From contig CAIVDS010000044.1 in NCBI GenBank assembly GCA_903904685.1, positions 1 through 64,000 of the forward strand: DNA of 64,000 nucleotides, in the 5' to 3' direction. A program made the position numbers and the translations under genes. Below are positions 8,480 to 16,820 of this stretch, one piece after another; the stretch's first letter is position 1; each line of letters begins with the position of its first letter. Origin of the DNA: an uncultured Verrucomicrobiota bacterium. Its GTDB lineage: Bacteria > Verrucomicrobiota > Verrucomicrobiia > Opitutales > Opitutaceae. The notes beneath the pieces were generated by a model, which worked only from the letters and a program-made list of their open reading frames with translations, did no database searches and was not told the origin of the DNA.

Positions 8480-9382
8480 ATGTCCGCCGATTCCGCCCAA
8501 CGTCCGCCCCTCATCCTCGCCGACCGCTGGCAGGATTATCAGTTGCTCGACTGCGGTTACGGCATGAAACAGGAGCGCTGGGGCGATTACGTGCTTGTGC
8601 GGCCCGACCCGCAGATCATCTGGCCCAAGCATAGCGGCCCGGAGTGGAAGGCGTGGGACGGTTACTACCATCGCAGCGAAAAAGGCGGAGGCAGTTGGGA
8701 CTACCGCAAACCCCTGCCGGACTCGTGGAACATCCGCTACCAATCCCTCGGACTCACGTTTCGCATTCATCCAACTTCGTTCAAACACACCGGGCTTTTC
8801 CCCGAGCAGGCGGTCAACTGGGAATGGTTCAGCGCGAAGATCAAAGCCGCCCGCGCGGCCGGTCGCGAAGTCAACGTCCTCAATCTCTTCGGCTACACCG
8901 GCGCCGCCACCTGCGCCGCCGCCAAGGCCGGCGCCAGCGTCACCCACATCGACGCCGCCGAGGGCATGGTCAAGTGGTGCAAGGAAAACGCCGCTCTCTC
9001 CGGCCTCGCCGAGGCTCCCGTGCGCTATATCGCCGACGACTGCCTCAAATTCGTCCGCCGCGAACTCAAGCGTGGTAAGCGCTACGATGCCATCATCATG
9101 GACCCGCCGACCTACGGACGCGGCAGCACCGGCGAGATGTGGAAACTCGAAGACCACCTCTGGACGCTCCTGCGCGAGTGCGCCGAGATCCTAACTGACA
9201 AGCCTCTTTTCCTCCTTATCAACGCTTACACCGCCCGCCTCTCGCCCACCGTGGTGGTCAACCTCCTTACCGAGTTGATGCACGGCCGCGGCGGCACGCT
9301 CACCGGCGGCGAAGTCGGCCTTCCGATCAAGGCCGACGGCAAGGTTCTTCCCTGCGGCATTTACGGACGCTGGGAAACATGA
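8480..9382 (+). CDS. Class I SAM-dependent methyltransferase (RlmI/COG1092-like)
   Basis: This 300-residue protein is a Rossmann-fold methyltransferase. The SAM-binding motif I is VLNLFGYTGAATCAAAKAGA (about residues 133-152), the acidic motif II follows in VTHIDAAEGMVKW, and motif IV is DPPTYGRG (about 210-217), the NPPY-like signature of COG1092 enzymes such as RlmI and RlmK that methylate 23S rRNA. The PUA domain of RlmI is absent, and the N-terminus (RPPLILADRWQDYQLLDCGYG) is a COG1092 variant. The ATG at 8480 is chosen; the frame is open 24 codons earlier. The stop overlaps the next start, so it is coupled to the LpxR-like gene. The substrate is uncertain. Confidence 0.75.
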   Translation: MSADSAQRPPLILADRWQDYQLLDCGYGMKQERWGDYVLVRPDPQIIWPKHSGPEWKAWDGYYHRSEKGGGSWDYRKPLPDSWNIRYQSLGLTFRIHPTSFKHTGLFPEQAVNWEWFSAKIKAARAAGREVNVLNLFGYTGAATCAAAKAGASVTHIDAAEGMVKWCKENAALSGLAEAPVRYIADDCLKFVRRELKRGKRYDAIIMDPPTYGRGSTGEMWKLEDHLWTLLRECAEILTDKPLFLLINAYTARLSPTVVVNLLTELMHGRGGTLTGGEVGLPIKADGKVLPCGIYGRWET

Positions 9383-10461
9383 AATCTCCTTCCCTGAAAA
9401 TCCTCCCCATGAAAACTCCCCGCGTTCTCCTGGTTGCCGCCATCCTGCCCGCCCTCTCCGCCCGCGCCGACGTTATCGGAGCGCCCGTCGTGAAGACGGA
9501 CGACCGGCTTCATTTCGGCTCGTTCACCGTCTATTCGGAAAACGACAGCTACTTCGCCGGCACCGACCGATACTACACCAACGGTTTCAAGCTCTCCGCG
9601 CTTTCGACCGACCTGCGCAGCTTCACCGACGACTCCGTGCCTGCGCCGGTGCGCTGGATTGCGCGCGGCCTCGGCACGCTCGTGTCACCGGATCATCCTT
9701 ACAAACTGGGCCTTTCCTTAGGACAAAACCTTTACACGCCCATCAACATTCACACGCCAACTCCGGCTCCCGCCGACCGGCCCTACGCCGCCTGGCTCTA
9801 CTTGGGCGCGGCATTCCAAATCTACCATCCGCCCGCCGAAGCCGGCGGCACCGCGCGCCTCGATGTGTTTGAAGTCACCGTCGGCATGGTCGGCCCCGCC
9901 GCGCTCGGAGAACAGACTCAGAACGGGGTTCACAACATCCTCGGATTGAAACGCGCCGAAGGCTGGAGTTATCAGATCCACAACGAGCCCGGCCTCAACC
10001 TCGTCTATGAACGCAAATATCGCTTCTCCACCACCCACGCCCGCGACGACTGGGGCATCGACCTGATTCCGCACGCCGGGCTCAGTCTGGGCAATATTTT
10101 CACCTACGCCAACGCCGGCACCGAGATTCGCACGGGCTACTGCCTGCCGGCGGATTTCGGCAGTAATCTCATCCGCCCCTCCGGCGATTCCAACGCCCTC
10201 GCCCGCGCACCGTTCAACATCTTCCTGTTCGGAGCCGTCGATGGTCGCGCCGTAGCCCGCGATATCACCCTCGACGGAAACACCTTTGAAAACAGCCTGT
10301 CGGTGGACAAGAGACCGCTCGTCGCCGATCTCTTCGCCGGCCTCGGCTTCGGCACCAAACATTGGCAGCTCACCTACGCCCAAGTTTACCGCACAAAGGA
10401 ATTTGACGGCCAGCCCAACCGATCCGTCTTCGGCTCCATCAGCATGACGTTCTTTTACTGA
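9379..10461 (+). CDS. lpxR: LpxR-like lipid A deacylase (DUF2219), outer membrane
   Basis: This 360-residue protein has a signal peptide, either from the overlapping ATG at 9379 or from the ATG at 9409 (MKTPRVLLVAAILPALSARA). The mature start SVYSEND-like motif reads YSENDSYFAGTDRYYTNG, which matches the LpxR family, whose conserved Asn-Asp pair lies in this segment. The rest alternates barrel strands, with DRPYAAWLYLG, another family motif, and ends in aromatic FFY, as outer-membrane barrels do. LpxR removes the 3'-acyloxyacyl group of lipid A. Activity in this organism is inferred. Confidence 0.75.
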   Translation: MKSPSLKILPMKTPRVLLVAAILPALSARADVIGAPVVKTDDRLHFGSFTVYSENDSYFAGTDRYYTNGFKLSALSTDLRSFTDDSVPAPVRWIARGLGTLVSPDHPYKLGLSLGQNLYTPINIHTPTPAPADRPYAAWLYLGAAFQIYHPPAEAGGTARLDVFEVTVGMVGPAALGEQTQNGVHNILGLKRAEGWSYQIHNEPGLNLVYERKYRFSTTHARDDWGIDLIPHAGLSLGNIFTYANAGTEIRTGYCLPADFGSNLIRPSGDSNALARAPFNIFLFGAVDGRAVARDITLDGNTFENSLSVDKRPLVADLFAGLGFGTKHWQLTYAQVYRTKEFDGQPNRSVFGSISMTFFY

Positions 10462-10502
10462 GCGGTCTCCCATCTTTGTTTTTGTTGAATACTCCAACCG
10501 CC

Positions 10503-11228
10503 ATGTCCCTCGCCGATTCTTATTTCGCCACCGCTACCGGAATGCTCACGCGGGCCCGCAAGAAAAACGCCGCCACTCTCAAGGCCCTCGCGCCGATCAT
10601 CGGTCCGTCCATCGCCGCCGGCGGCGTTCTTCACACCTTCGGCAGCGGCCACTCCGAACTCATCGGCCGCGAGATCATCGGCCGGGCCGGCGGCCTCATG
10701 CCTGTCACCGGCCTGATCGACCCGGGTTACGGTTTTTCAGAAAACGTCGTCGGCTACGGAACGCGGCTCGCCGAGCGCTATCATCACAACTACGGGCTGA
10801 AATCCGGCGAGAGCATCGTCGTCATCTCCAACTCCGGCAAAAACGCCTCGCCCATCGAGATCGCCCTCTACGCCAAGAAAAAGGGCCTCACCGTGATCGC
10901 CCTCACCTCGCTTGCCATGAGCACGACCGCGAAGACCGTCCATCCCGGCGGCAAAAACCTCCACGACATCGCGGACTACACCCTGGACAACCTCGGCGTC
11001 ACCGGCGATGCCGTCATCGAGGTCAACCCGGGTACCTTCGCAGGCCCCACCTCGACGCTCATCGGCACCACGTTGCTCAACCTCCTTGTGCTCGAAGTGG
11101 TGGACTGGCTCAAAACCAACGGCCACGCGCTCCACCTCGTGCGCAGCCAGAACGTCCCAGGCGGCATGGAAGACAACATCGCGCTGTCCCAGCATTACCG
11201 CACCCGCCTGAGCAAGCTGATCGGGTAA
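10503..11228 (+). CDS. SIS-domain sugar isomerase-like protein (UPF0309)
   Basis: This 241-residue SIS-domain protein includes VLHTFGSGHSELIGREIIGR (phosphosugar-binding loop), VVISNSGKNASPIEIALYAK and VIALTSLAM. The family is UPF0309, related to GmhA/MurQ-type phosphosugar isomerases. It lies 19 bp upstream of an N-acetylglucosamine-kinase-like gene, which suggests the two act on the same amino sugar. The ATG at 10503 is used because the sequence from it (MSLADSYFATATGMLTRA) is the family start. The exact substrate is unknown. Confidence 0.75.
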   Translation: MSLADSYFATATGMLTRARKKNAATLKALAPIIGPSIAAGGVLHTFGSGHSELIGREIIGRAGGLMPVTGLIDPGYGFSENVVGYGTRLAERYHHNYGLKSGESIVVISNSGKNASPIEIALYAKKKGLTVIALTSLAMSTTAKTVHPGGKNLHDIADYTLDNLGVTGDAVIEVNPGTFAGPTSTLIGTTLLNLLVLEVVDWLKTNGHALHLVRSQNVPGGMEDNIALSQHYRTRLSKLIG

Positions 11229-11247
11229 TCCCCTTCCGTTTTCTTCC

Positions 11248-12150
11248 ATGAAAATCGGCGTTGATGGCGGCGGCACCAAGACGGAGCTCATCCTCATCGA
11301 CGTTCGAGGAGAGATATTGGGGCGCCATCTCGCCCCCGGCTGCAATCCCAACATCGTCGGCCCCGAGGCCGCCAGCGCCACGCTCGGCGAGGCGTTGACC
11401 CGTCTGCTCAACACTTCCGATCCCGCCCGTCCCAAATCCGAAATCTCCGCCACGCTCCTGTGCATGGCCGGCGCACCCGCGTTCTGGAAGGAAACCGCCG
11501 CCGCCCTCGACGCCGACGGCAACTATGGCCGAGTCGCCGCCCTCGACGATTCCCGCCCCGTGCTGGAACTCGCCACCGGCGGGCGCCCCGGCCTCGTCTT
11601 GCACGGCGGCACCGGCTCCTTTGTCGCCGCGCAGGCGCCCGACGGCACCATCCACTACGCCGGCGGCATCGGCTGGCGCTTCGGCGATCCAGGAAGTGGA
11701 TACGACCTCGGCCGTCGCGCCATCGGTCGCGCCTTGCTCGAACTGCAAGGCTGGCAACCGCCCACCAGCCTTTCTGCCCTGCTGCGCACCCACACCGGCC
11801 TTGTTCACGCCGCCGACATCACGCGCTTTTTTTACCAGCATTCCGAACCCAACCGGCAAATCGCCGCGCTCGCCCCCGCGCTCCTCCGCCTCGCCGAGGA
11901 AGGCGACCACGCCGCGCACCAGATCGTCGCCGACTCCGTCATCGCGCTCCTCCAGTTGGCGGAAGACGTCATCACCCAAAAATTTGCCGGCTGGAATCGC
12001 GATGCCCTACGCGCCGGCGTGAGCGGGCCCATCCTCTGCCATCCGGCGGTGCAGAAGGTGCTCACCACCTATGCGTCGCTCGCTTACCGCCCGCTCACCG
12101 AGCCACCGATCGAAGGCGTCCGCCGACTTCTTGTTCGCCGGCCAGCGTAG
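11248..12150 (+). CDS. N-acetylglucosamine kinase-like ATPase (BadF/BadG family)
   Basis: This 300-residue protein belongs to the actin-fold ATPase group BadF/BadG/BcrA/BcrD, which includes eukaryotic N-acetylglucosamine kinase. The phosphate-1 loop is GVDGGGTKTELILID at the N-terminus, phosphate-2 is LVLHGGTGSFVAA (about residues 110-122), and the adenosine region follows in GWRFGDPGSGYDLGRRA. Together with the SIS gene it probably phosphorylates and converts an amino sugar, perhaps from cell wall recycling or chitin. No transporter lies next to it. Confidence 0.8.
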   Translation: MKIGVDGGGTKTELILIDVRGEILGRHLAPGCNPNIVGPEAASATLGEALTRLLNTSDPARPKSEISATLLCMAGAPAFWKETAAALDADGNYGRVAALDDSRPVLELATGGRPGLVLHGGTGSFVAAQAPDGTIHYAGGIGWRFGDPGSGYDLGRRAIGRALLELQGWQPPTSLSALLRTHTGLVHAADITRFFYQHSEPNRQIAALAPALLRLAEEGDHAAHQIVADSVIALLQLAEDVITQKFAGWNRDALRAGVSGPILCHPAVQKVLTTYASLAYRPLTEPPIEGVRRLLVRRPA

Positions 12151-12253
12151 TATCAAAACGACACTTGGAAACGCGATTTCAACTATGGTAATTGGTCGTG
12201 GCTGGAGGCAATTCCAGCCTGATTTTATACCAATCGCCCTTAGTTATTACCCT

Positions 12254-12430
12254 TTACGCCTGAGCGCCATCGTTTGCCTGATCGACAAGCCAAGGGTGGA
12301 TGGGGGAAAGACGGCCGAGGTGGGCCAAGGGAGAACTGCCAGAGGCGATATGATCTTCGAGTTTACGAAGGTTGGGATAGAGGCGGTTGGAGACGGCTGC
12401 TTTGATGAGCCCGCCAAAGCCCATCCGCAT
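12254..12430 (-). CDS. Small unrecognised ORF in intergenic region, possibly a gene relic
   Basis: A 58-codon frame runs from ATG at 12430 to TAA at 12254. It encodes segments such as MRMGFGGLIKAAVSNRLYPN and HLGRLSPIHPWLVDQANDG, which look protein-like but match no family I recognise. There is no clear ribosome binding site, and an in-frame stop lies a few codons upstream. It could be the tail of a degraded gene or chance. It is the only candidate in the roughly 365-bp gap between the kinase and the DUF5684 gene. Confidence 0.25.
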   Translation of the reverse strand: MRMGFGGLIKAAVSNRLYPNLRKLEDHIASGSSPLAHLGRLSPIHPWLVDQANDGAQA

Positions 12431-12460
12431 AATTTGATCACGTCATGGATGCCGTGACAT

Positions 12461-12487
12461 AAAACCCCCGCGCCTCGCGGACGCGGG
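12461..12487 (-). terminator. Terminator after the DUF5684 gene
   Basis: Read leftward, the hairpin CCCGCG...CGCGGG (12467-12472 with 12482-12487) is followed by CC and then four T residues (AAAA at 12461-12464 on the plus strand). It lies about 30 bp downstream of the leftward gene at 12517. It closely resembles the terminator at 22561. Confidence 0.6.
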
Positions 12488-12516
12488 ACTGGGAAACAAA
12501 TAGGGAAACCTGAAGA

Positions 12517-12876
12517 TCAACCAGTCTTGGAAGGAAGGCCTTGGTAAGTGGCGTCACCGAAACCGAGGATCGGATAGAAAATGAAACCAAGCAGGGCTAA
12601 GCCAATGCCAAAACCGGTGCCTTGGCCAAACGCCTTGGCAATTTCGATGGCGATGATAAACAAGATGACGATATTAACCACGGGGATGAGCAACAACAAC
12701 AGCCACCAACCCGGCTTGTTGGCGATCTTCAGCGTGATGTAGACGTTGTAGATCGGGATGAGCGAGGCCCAACCCGGCTGGCCGGCCTTCGTGAAGGTTT
12801 TCCAAACACCCGCGATAATCGCGACTATGATCGCAACGTAGATAAGGAAGCCAATGGCTCCAATGAGAGATCCCAT
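12517..12876 (-). CDS. DUF5684-type small membrane protein
   Basis: This 119-residue protein has about four hydrophobic helices. The motif KAGQPGWASLIPIYNVYIT (about residues 31-49) followed by ANKPGWWLLLLLIPVVNIVI is the signature of DUF5684, a family with a fold related to signal peptidase-like or YckC-like membrane proteins and of unknown function. The frame remains open far upstream of the chosen ATG at 12876, but the family starts with this hydrophobic helix. It is separated from the Feo cluster by about 130 bp and may be independent of it. Confidence 0.7.
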   Translation of the reverse strand: MGSLIGAIGFLIYVAIIVAIIAGVWKTFTKAGQPGWASLIPIYNVYITLKIANKPGWWLLLLLIPVVNIVILFIIAIEIAKAFGQGTGFGIGLALLGFIFYPILGFGDATYQGLPSKTG

Positions 12877-13004
12877 GATGTTATAGGTATTGAAGGTTGG
12901 GGTTGTAGCCGAAGAACTCCAGTGTCTCGTAGAAATAGTTTTTCCCCGACAACCTGACAAGGCCCAAGTCAACCCCCACCGGCTGATACGCAGCCGAAGA
13001 ACGG

Positions 13005-13160
13005 CTATTTCTTGAGCCGCGCCTTGAACTTGTCGGTCGGGCAGCCGCAGCCTCCGCCGCAGCCGGGGGTTTTGCGCTTCTTCAGCGCGCCGCGCACGAT
13101 CAATCCCGCGGCGACGAGCACCACGAGGATCGCGAGCGGAGTCTGCCAGTTGGAGGGCAT
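13005..13160 (-). CDS. FeoB-associated Cys-rich membrane peptide
   Basis: This 51-residue peptide has one N-terminal membrane helix (LAILVVLVAAGLIVRGAL) and a short cytosolic tail with CGGGCGC (residues 34-40) followed by a basic end. This is the layout of FeoB-associated Cys-rich membrane proteins (PF12669), which often take the place of FeoC next to feoB. It begins 15 bp after feoB. The cysteines may bind iron or sense redox state, but no function has been shown. It was found by translating the minus strand directly. Confidence 0.85.
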   Translation of the reverse strand: MPSNWQTPLAILVVLVAAGLIVRGALKKRKTPGCGGGCGCPTDKFKARLKK

Positions 13161-13175
13161 GGTGAATGTTACACC

Positions 13176-15287
13176 TTAAAAGCCGAATGCGCGACCCGTC
13201 TGGTAAATGATCAGGCACACGAACCAGGCGGTGCCGGTCATGTAGGCGATCTGGAAGAGCGGCCAGCGCCAGGAGTTGGTTTCGCGTCTCACCACGGCGA
13301 TGGTGCTCATGCACTGCATCGCGAAGACGTAGAATACCATGAGGGTAATGCACACAAGCGGGGTGAAGAGAGCGCGTCCGTCGGGCCACTTGGCGGCGAG
13401 CAGGGCGTCGTGAAGCGGGGCGGTGTTTCCCTCGCCGCTCTGGGCGTTGAAGATCACGCCCATAGAGCTCACGAAGACTTCGCGTGCGGCGAAGGATGTG
13501 ATGAGGCCGATGCCGATCTCCCAGTCAAAACCGAGTGGCTTGATGACGGGTTCGAGCGCGTGACCCGCCATGCCGGCGTAGCTCTGCGCGATCTGCTGCG
13601 AGGCGGTCGCATCGGCGGGGGCCTTCGGATAGGCGGTGAGGAACCAGAGGAGAATGGAGATGCCGAGGATGATGGTGCCGGCGCGCTTGAGGAACAGCCA
13701 CGCGCGCTCGACCATGTGCAGGGCCACGTCGCGAAGCTTGGGCAGGCGGTAGGGCGGCAGTTCCATGATCATGAGCGGTGGCTCGCCCTTGAGCAGCGTG
13801 CGTTTGAACAGCCACGCGAAGCCAAACGCACCAAGAGTGCCAAGCGCATACATGGAGATCATGATACCGACCTTCGCGCCGATGGGCACCGTGGTGCTTG
13901 GAAAGAGCGCGGCGATGAGCAGGAGATAGACGGGCAGGCGCGCCGAGCAGCTCATGAGCGGGGCGACAAGGATGGTTACAAGGCGGTCTTTCGTATCCTC
14001 GATGGTGCGCGTTGCCATGATGCCGGGAATGGCGCACGCGTAGGAGCCGAGCAGGGGGATGAAGGATTTGCCGTTGAGCCCCACGCGGCTCATGAGCCGA
14101 TCCATGATGAAGGCCGCGCGCGCCATGTATCCGGTGCTTTCAAGGAGCCCGATGAAGAAAAACAGGATGAGGATCTGCGGGAGAAACGTGATCACGCTGC
14201 CCACGCCGCCGATGGCGCCATCGGTGAGAAGGTCGCGCAGGTCGCCGGCGGGCATGGTGTGCTTCACCCAGTCGGCGAGCGCCGCCATCTGGTTGCCGAT
14301 CCAATCCATCGGCACCTGGGCGAAGGTGAAGATGCTCAGGAAGAGCGCCGCCATGATGCCGCCAAGGACAAGCCAGCCCCACACGGGATGCGTGACGACC
14401 ATGTCGATGCGGTCGGAGGCGCTTGCGCCGGTCTTTTCTCCGCCGCGCTCAATCACGTGGGTGCAGAGCTCGGCGATGGCATCGTAGCGGGAGTTGACGA
14501 GCGAGCCGGCCCAGTCGGTGCCCTCCCCTTCCCAGCGTTTTTCCCAGGAACGAAGGATTTCCACGGTGCGCGGACTGAGCGGACGCGAGCCGGCGACACG
14601 CACGCTGTCCTGGTCGGTGAGGAGAAGCAGCGCCTCGGCGCGGGCGATGAGCGGGCCGCGCTCGTCGTTGTCCACAAGCGAGGCGGCGATTTCGGAAACG
14701 GCCGGCGCGATGGGCGCGGGAATCGTCCACGAATGGCGGGAGAGCGGCAGGTCATGCCGACTCATGGCAAGCTTGAGCTCGACGAGGCCCTTGCCGTTGA
14801 CCGCTTCGCAGGGGATCACGGGGATGCCGAGCTCTTTCTCCATGCGGGCGGCGCGCACGACGAGGCCGGTCTTCGCGGCGACGTCCATCATGTTAAGAAC
14901 AAGTATGACGGGACGGCCAAGATCGAGGATCTGGTGGACGAGGTAGAGGTTGCGCTCGAGATTGGTGGCATCGGCAATGCACACGATGCGATCGGGGATC
15001 GGCGTATCGGCGCGGCGACCGAGCAACACATCGCGCAGAACAGCCTCATCAGGCGAGCGGGCGGCAAGCGAATAGGCGCCGGGCAGGTCGATGATCGTGA
15101 GCGGCTGGCCGTGTTGCGAGTAGGCGGTGCCGATCTTCTTCTCAACGGTGACGCCGGGGTAGTTGCCGATCTTCTGCTTGAGGCCGGTGAGGGCGTTGAA
15201 GAGCGTGCTCTTGCCGCAGTTCGGATTGCCGACGAGAGCGTAAACCGGGGTGCGAACCGGGGCGGCAGATTTTTCGGGCGCGGACAT
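13176..15287 (-). CDS. feoB: Ferrous iron transporter FeoB
   Basis: This 703-residue inner-membrane protein has an N-terminal G domain with G1 GNPNCGKST (about residues 20-28), the switch I region around NYPGVTVEKK, G3 DLPGAYSL and G4 NMMD, followed by the membrane domain with two Gate motifs (SCSARLPVYLLLIAAL and the later TSFAAREVFVSSMG). FeoB imports Fe2+ from the periplasm. It is the third gene of an operon feoA-feoA-feoB-Cys-rich peptide, with only 3 bp separating it from feoA. Full length for the family. Confidence 0.95.
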   Translation of the reverse strand: MSAPEKSAAPVRTPVYALVGNPNCGKSTLFNALTGLKQKIGNYPGVTVEKKIGTAYSQHGQPLTIIDLPGAYSLAARSPDEAVLRDVLLGRRADTPIPDRIVCIADATNLERNLYLVHQILDLGRPVILVLNMMDVAAKTGLVVRAARMEKELGIPVIPCEAVNGKGLVELKLAMSRHDLPLSRHSWTIPAPIAPAVSEIAASLVDNDERGPLIARAEALLLLTDQDSVRVAGSRPLSPRTVEILRSWEKRWEGEGTDWAGSLVNSRYDAIAELCTHVIERGGEKTGASASDRIDMVVTHPVWGWLVLGGIMAALFLSIFTFAQVPMDWIGNQMAALADWVKHTMPAGDLRDLLTDGAIGGVGSVITFLPQILILFFFIGLLESTGYMARAAFIMDRLMSRVGLNGKSFIPLLGSYACAIPGIMATRTIEDTKDRLVTILVAPLMSCSARLPVYLLLIAALFPSTTVPIGAKVGIMISMYALGTLGAFGFAWLFKRTLLKGEPPLMIMELPPYRLPKLRDVALHMVERAWLFLKRAGTIILGISILLWFLTAYPKAPADATASQQIAQSYAGMAGHALEPVIKPLGFDWEIGIGLITSFAAREVFVSSMGVIFNAQSGEGNTAPLHDALLAAKWPDGRALFTPLVCITLMVFYVFAMQCMSTIAVVRRETNSWRWPLFQIAYMTGTAWFVCLIIYQTGRAFGF

Positions 15288-15290
15288 CGC

Positions 15291-15539
15291 TCAGGTTGCT
15301 GGCTTCAGCGCTTCCACCAGCACATGCTCGGCCTCGGTCTTACGCAAGGTGAGGTTGTAACCGCGGACCTTGATTTCCAAGGGGTCGCCGAGTGGCGCGG
15401 TGCGGATCAACGTAATCGTGGTGCCGGGCAGCACACCCATCTCACGCAGACGCAAAAACGCGGAACCTTGCTTCGGATATTCCCGCACGACGGCGCTGGC
15501 ACCGATGGCGAGGGCGGAAAGTTTGACAATCTCAGCCAT
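15291..15539 (-). CDS. feoA: FeoA-family protein, copy adjacent to feoB
   Basis: This 82-residue SH3-like protein carries LREMGVLPGTTITLIRTAPL and GDPLEIKVRGYNLTLRK, the FeoA signature. FeoA is a cytosolic partner that modulates FeoB. The ATG at 15539 gives the normal family start (MAEIVKLSALAIG); the frame continues 10 codons upstream. A second, different FeoA gene precedes it by 19 bp. Confidence 0.9.
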   Translation of the reverse strand: MAEIVKLSALAIGASAVVREYPKQGSAFLRLREMGVLPGTTITLIRTAPLGDPLEIKVRGYNLTLRKTEAEHVLVEALKPAT

Positions 15540-15558
15540 AAACAAAACGACGGACAGC

Positions 15559-15822
15559 TCAGACTCCACCGCGAATCAGCTCAACCACGATGTGTTTGGC
15601 CGCACGATCACTCAGCGCGATGCGCGTGCCGCAGAGTTGGCAGAGCAACGTGCGCTCCCCGGAGACTTTTTCGATGACAGCGGATTCGCAAAAACCCATC
15701 TCGCGCAGCCGCTGGCAAACGTTGACCTCGCCATCCAGCGCACACACCCGACCGATCGCTCCCACCGGAAGTTCGGTGAGCGGCATGCGCGGACGCGGCT
15801 GGCAGAGATCACTGGTCATCAT
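15559..15822 (-). CDS. feoA: Second FeoA-family protein, first gene of Feo operon
   Basis: This 87-residue protein shows the FeoA motif VCQRLREMGFCESAVIEKVS but has extra cysteines (CESA, LLCQLCGTRIAL) missing from the downstream copy. The two copies are clearly divergent, so they are not a recent duplication. Cysteines at this place could bind iron or another metal, although this is speculative. It is the promoter-proximal gene, 20 bp after a Fur-like palindrome. Confidence 0.85.
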   Translation of the reverse strand: MMTSDLCQPRPRMPLTELPVGAIGRVCALDGEVNVCQRLREMGFCESAVIEKVSGERTLLCQLCGTRIALSDRAAKHIVVELIRGGV

Positions 15823-15841
15823 AATAGAATGGCTTAACTTA

Positions 15842-15860
15842 ATTGAGACTCAGTTTCAAT
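15842..15860. promoter_or_regulatory. Fur-box-like palindrome upstream of the Feo operon
   Basis: The 19-bp sequence ATTGAGACTCAGTTTCAAT is an 8-3-8 inverted repeat with 7 of 8 paired positions. It resembles iron or manganese boxes bound by Fur-family dimers (AT-rich 19-mers with TGA...TCA arms). It lies 20 bp upstream of the first feoA start, where a repressor would block transcription. Iron-dependent repression is inferred from sequence and position. Confidence 0.6.
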
Positions 15861-15895
15861 GTCAACACACAGCCTGCTTCCTTCGTTAACTCATT

Positions 15896-16426
15896 TCAAA
15901 TCTTTGAATTCCATGGCATTTTAGCCAACAACATCCCCAGCGCACAACTATCGGTGAGACCGGCAAAGACCAGGCCGGCCCCTATAACCCCCGCTACAGA
16001 ATAAAAGCCGGGATGCACACCATAGCCCAAGACGCAGCCGAGCACGACCAGCGAGCCGGTCGCAATGCGCACTTGTCGCTCCAGCGAGATCACCCCACCC
16101 CCTGAACGCACGACCGGATACCCGGCCGCGATCCACGCCATCGTGCCGCCCTCAACCAGCACCGCATCCGCAAAGCCGGCCTTCGTGAGCGCGTCCACGC
16201 AACGCTCGGCACGCATGCCTGACTTGCACACCACATAAACCGGACCGGGCGCGCGGCGAAATTCCTCCGCCAGTTTCTCGGGTTCGACCGAACCCAGCGG
16301 ACGGCAAAAAGCGGTCGGCAAATGCACGGTCGAAAATTCGCCCGGCGTGCGCACATCAAGCACGCGCGCGAACGGATCGGCGCGCAGTTTTTCATGAAGA
16401 TCGAGGACGGAAATCGCGGAAGCCAT
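15896..16426 (-). CDS. Rhodanese-domain protein with C-terminal membrane region (YgaP-like)
   Basis: This 176-residue protein has an N-terminal rhodanese domain (residues 1-110; VLDVRTPGEFSTVHLPTAF, and the catalytic loop VVCKSGMRAERC with the active Cys near 68) and a C-terminal DUF2892-like part with two hydrophobic helices (ATGSLVVLGCVLGYGVHPGF, VIGAGLVFAGLTDSCALGML). This matches inner-membrane rhodaneses of the YgaP type, which transfer sulfane sulfur. It is transcribed in the same direction as the Feo operon, upstream of it. Confidence 0.85.
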   Translation of the reverse strand: MASAISVLDLHEKLRADPFARVLDVRTPGEFSTVHLPTAFCRPLGSVEPEKLAEEFRRAPGPVYVVCKSGMRAERCVDALTKAGFADAVLVEGGTMAWIAAGYPVVRSGGGVISLERQVRIATGSLVVLGCVLGYGVHPGFYSVAGVIGAGLVFAGLTDSCALGMLLAKMPWNSKI

Positions 16427-16674
16427 GCCGCCATCCTGGCCGCCGCCGGCCGCCGGTGCAAGTCGGGATACCCGATCCTGTATCCAGCATAAAGATACTT
16501 ATTTTATTCAAGCGGCCTGCGGTTCTTAAAAACCTGCGGTTTCGCTCATTGGGCACTTGCAATTCTTTGAGGCTCATTGATGCTGACCCCGTGCGGCGCA
16601 CAGTGCGCCAAACGTCCGGCGCCTAAAAATTCCGGGCGTCAATACCAGAACAAAACATCCCCAAGGATCATCAT

Positions 16675-16758
16675 ATGGCCAAAGCTAAAAAGTCGGTTAA
16701 GAAAGTTGTCGCTAAGAAACCGGTCGCCAAAAAGGCGGCCGCCAAGAAGAAGAAGTAA
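16675..16758 (+). CDS. 27-residue lysine-rich histone-H1-like mini-protein
   Basis: A 28-codon frame starts with ATG at 16675 behind a purine-rich site (AAGGA, 10 bp upstream) and encodes MAKAKKSVKK, then VVAKKPVAKK and AAAKKKK. More than half of the residues are Lys and most others are Ala or Val, as in the tails of bacterial histone-H1-like proteins (AlgP/Hc1/Hc2 type). It has its own strong terminator 30 bp downstream, which supports a real transcript. A role in DNA or RNA binding is inferred from composition only. Confidence 0.75.
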   Translation: MAKAKKSVKKVVAKKPVAKKAAAKKKK

Positions 16759-16787
16759 CGGAAAGCACTCGTTGCTTATCCTTCCTA

Positions 16788-16820
16788 AACAGCCGCCCGG
16801 TTTCCGGGCGGCTGTTTTAT
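16788..16820 (+). terminator. Intrinsic terminator after the lysine-rich gene
   Basis: A 13-bp perfect stem, AACAGCCGCCCGG (16788-16800) and CCGGGCGGCTGTT (16804-16816), with a TTT loop, runs into TT-A-TTTT. It ends transcription of the small gene at 16675-16758. Confidence 0.9.
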
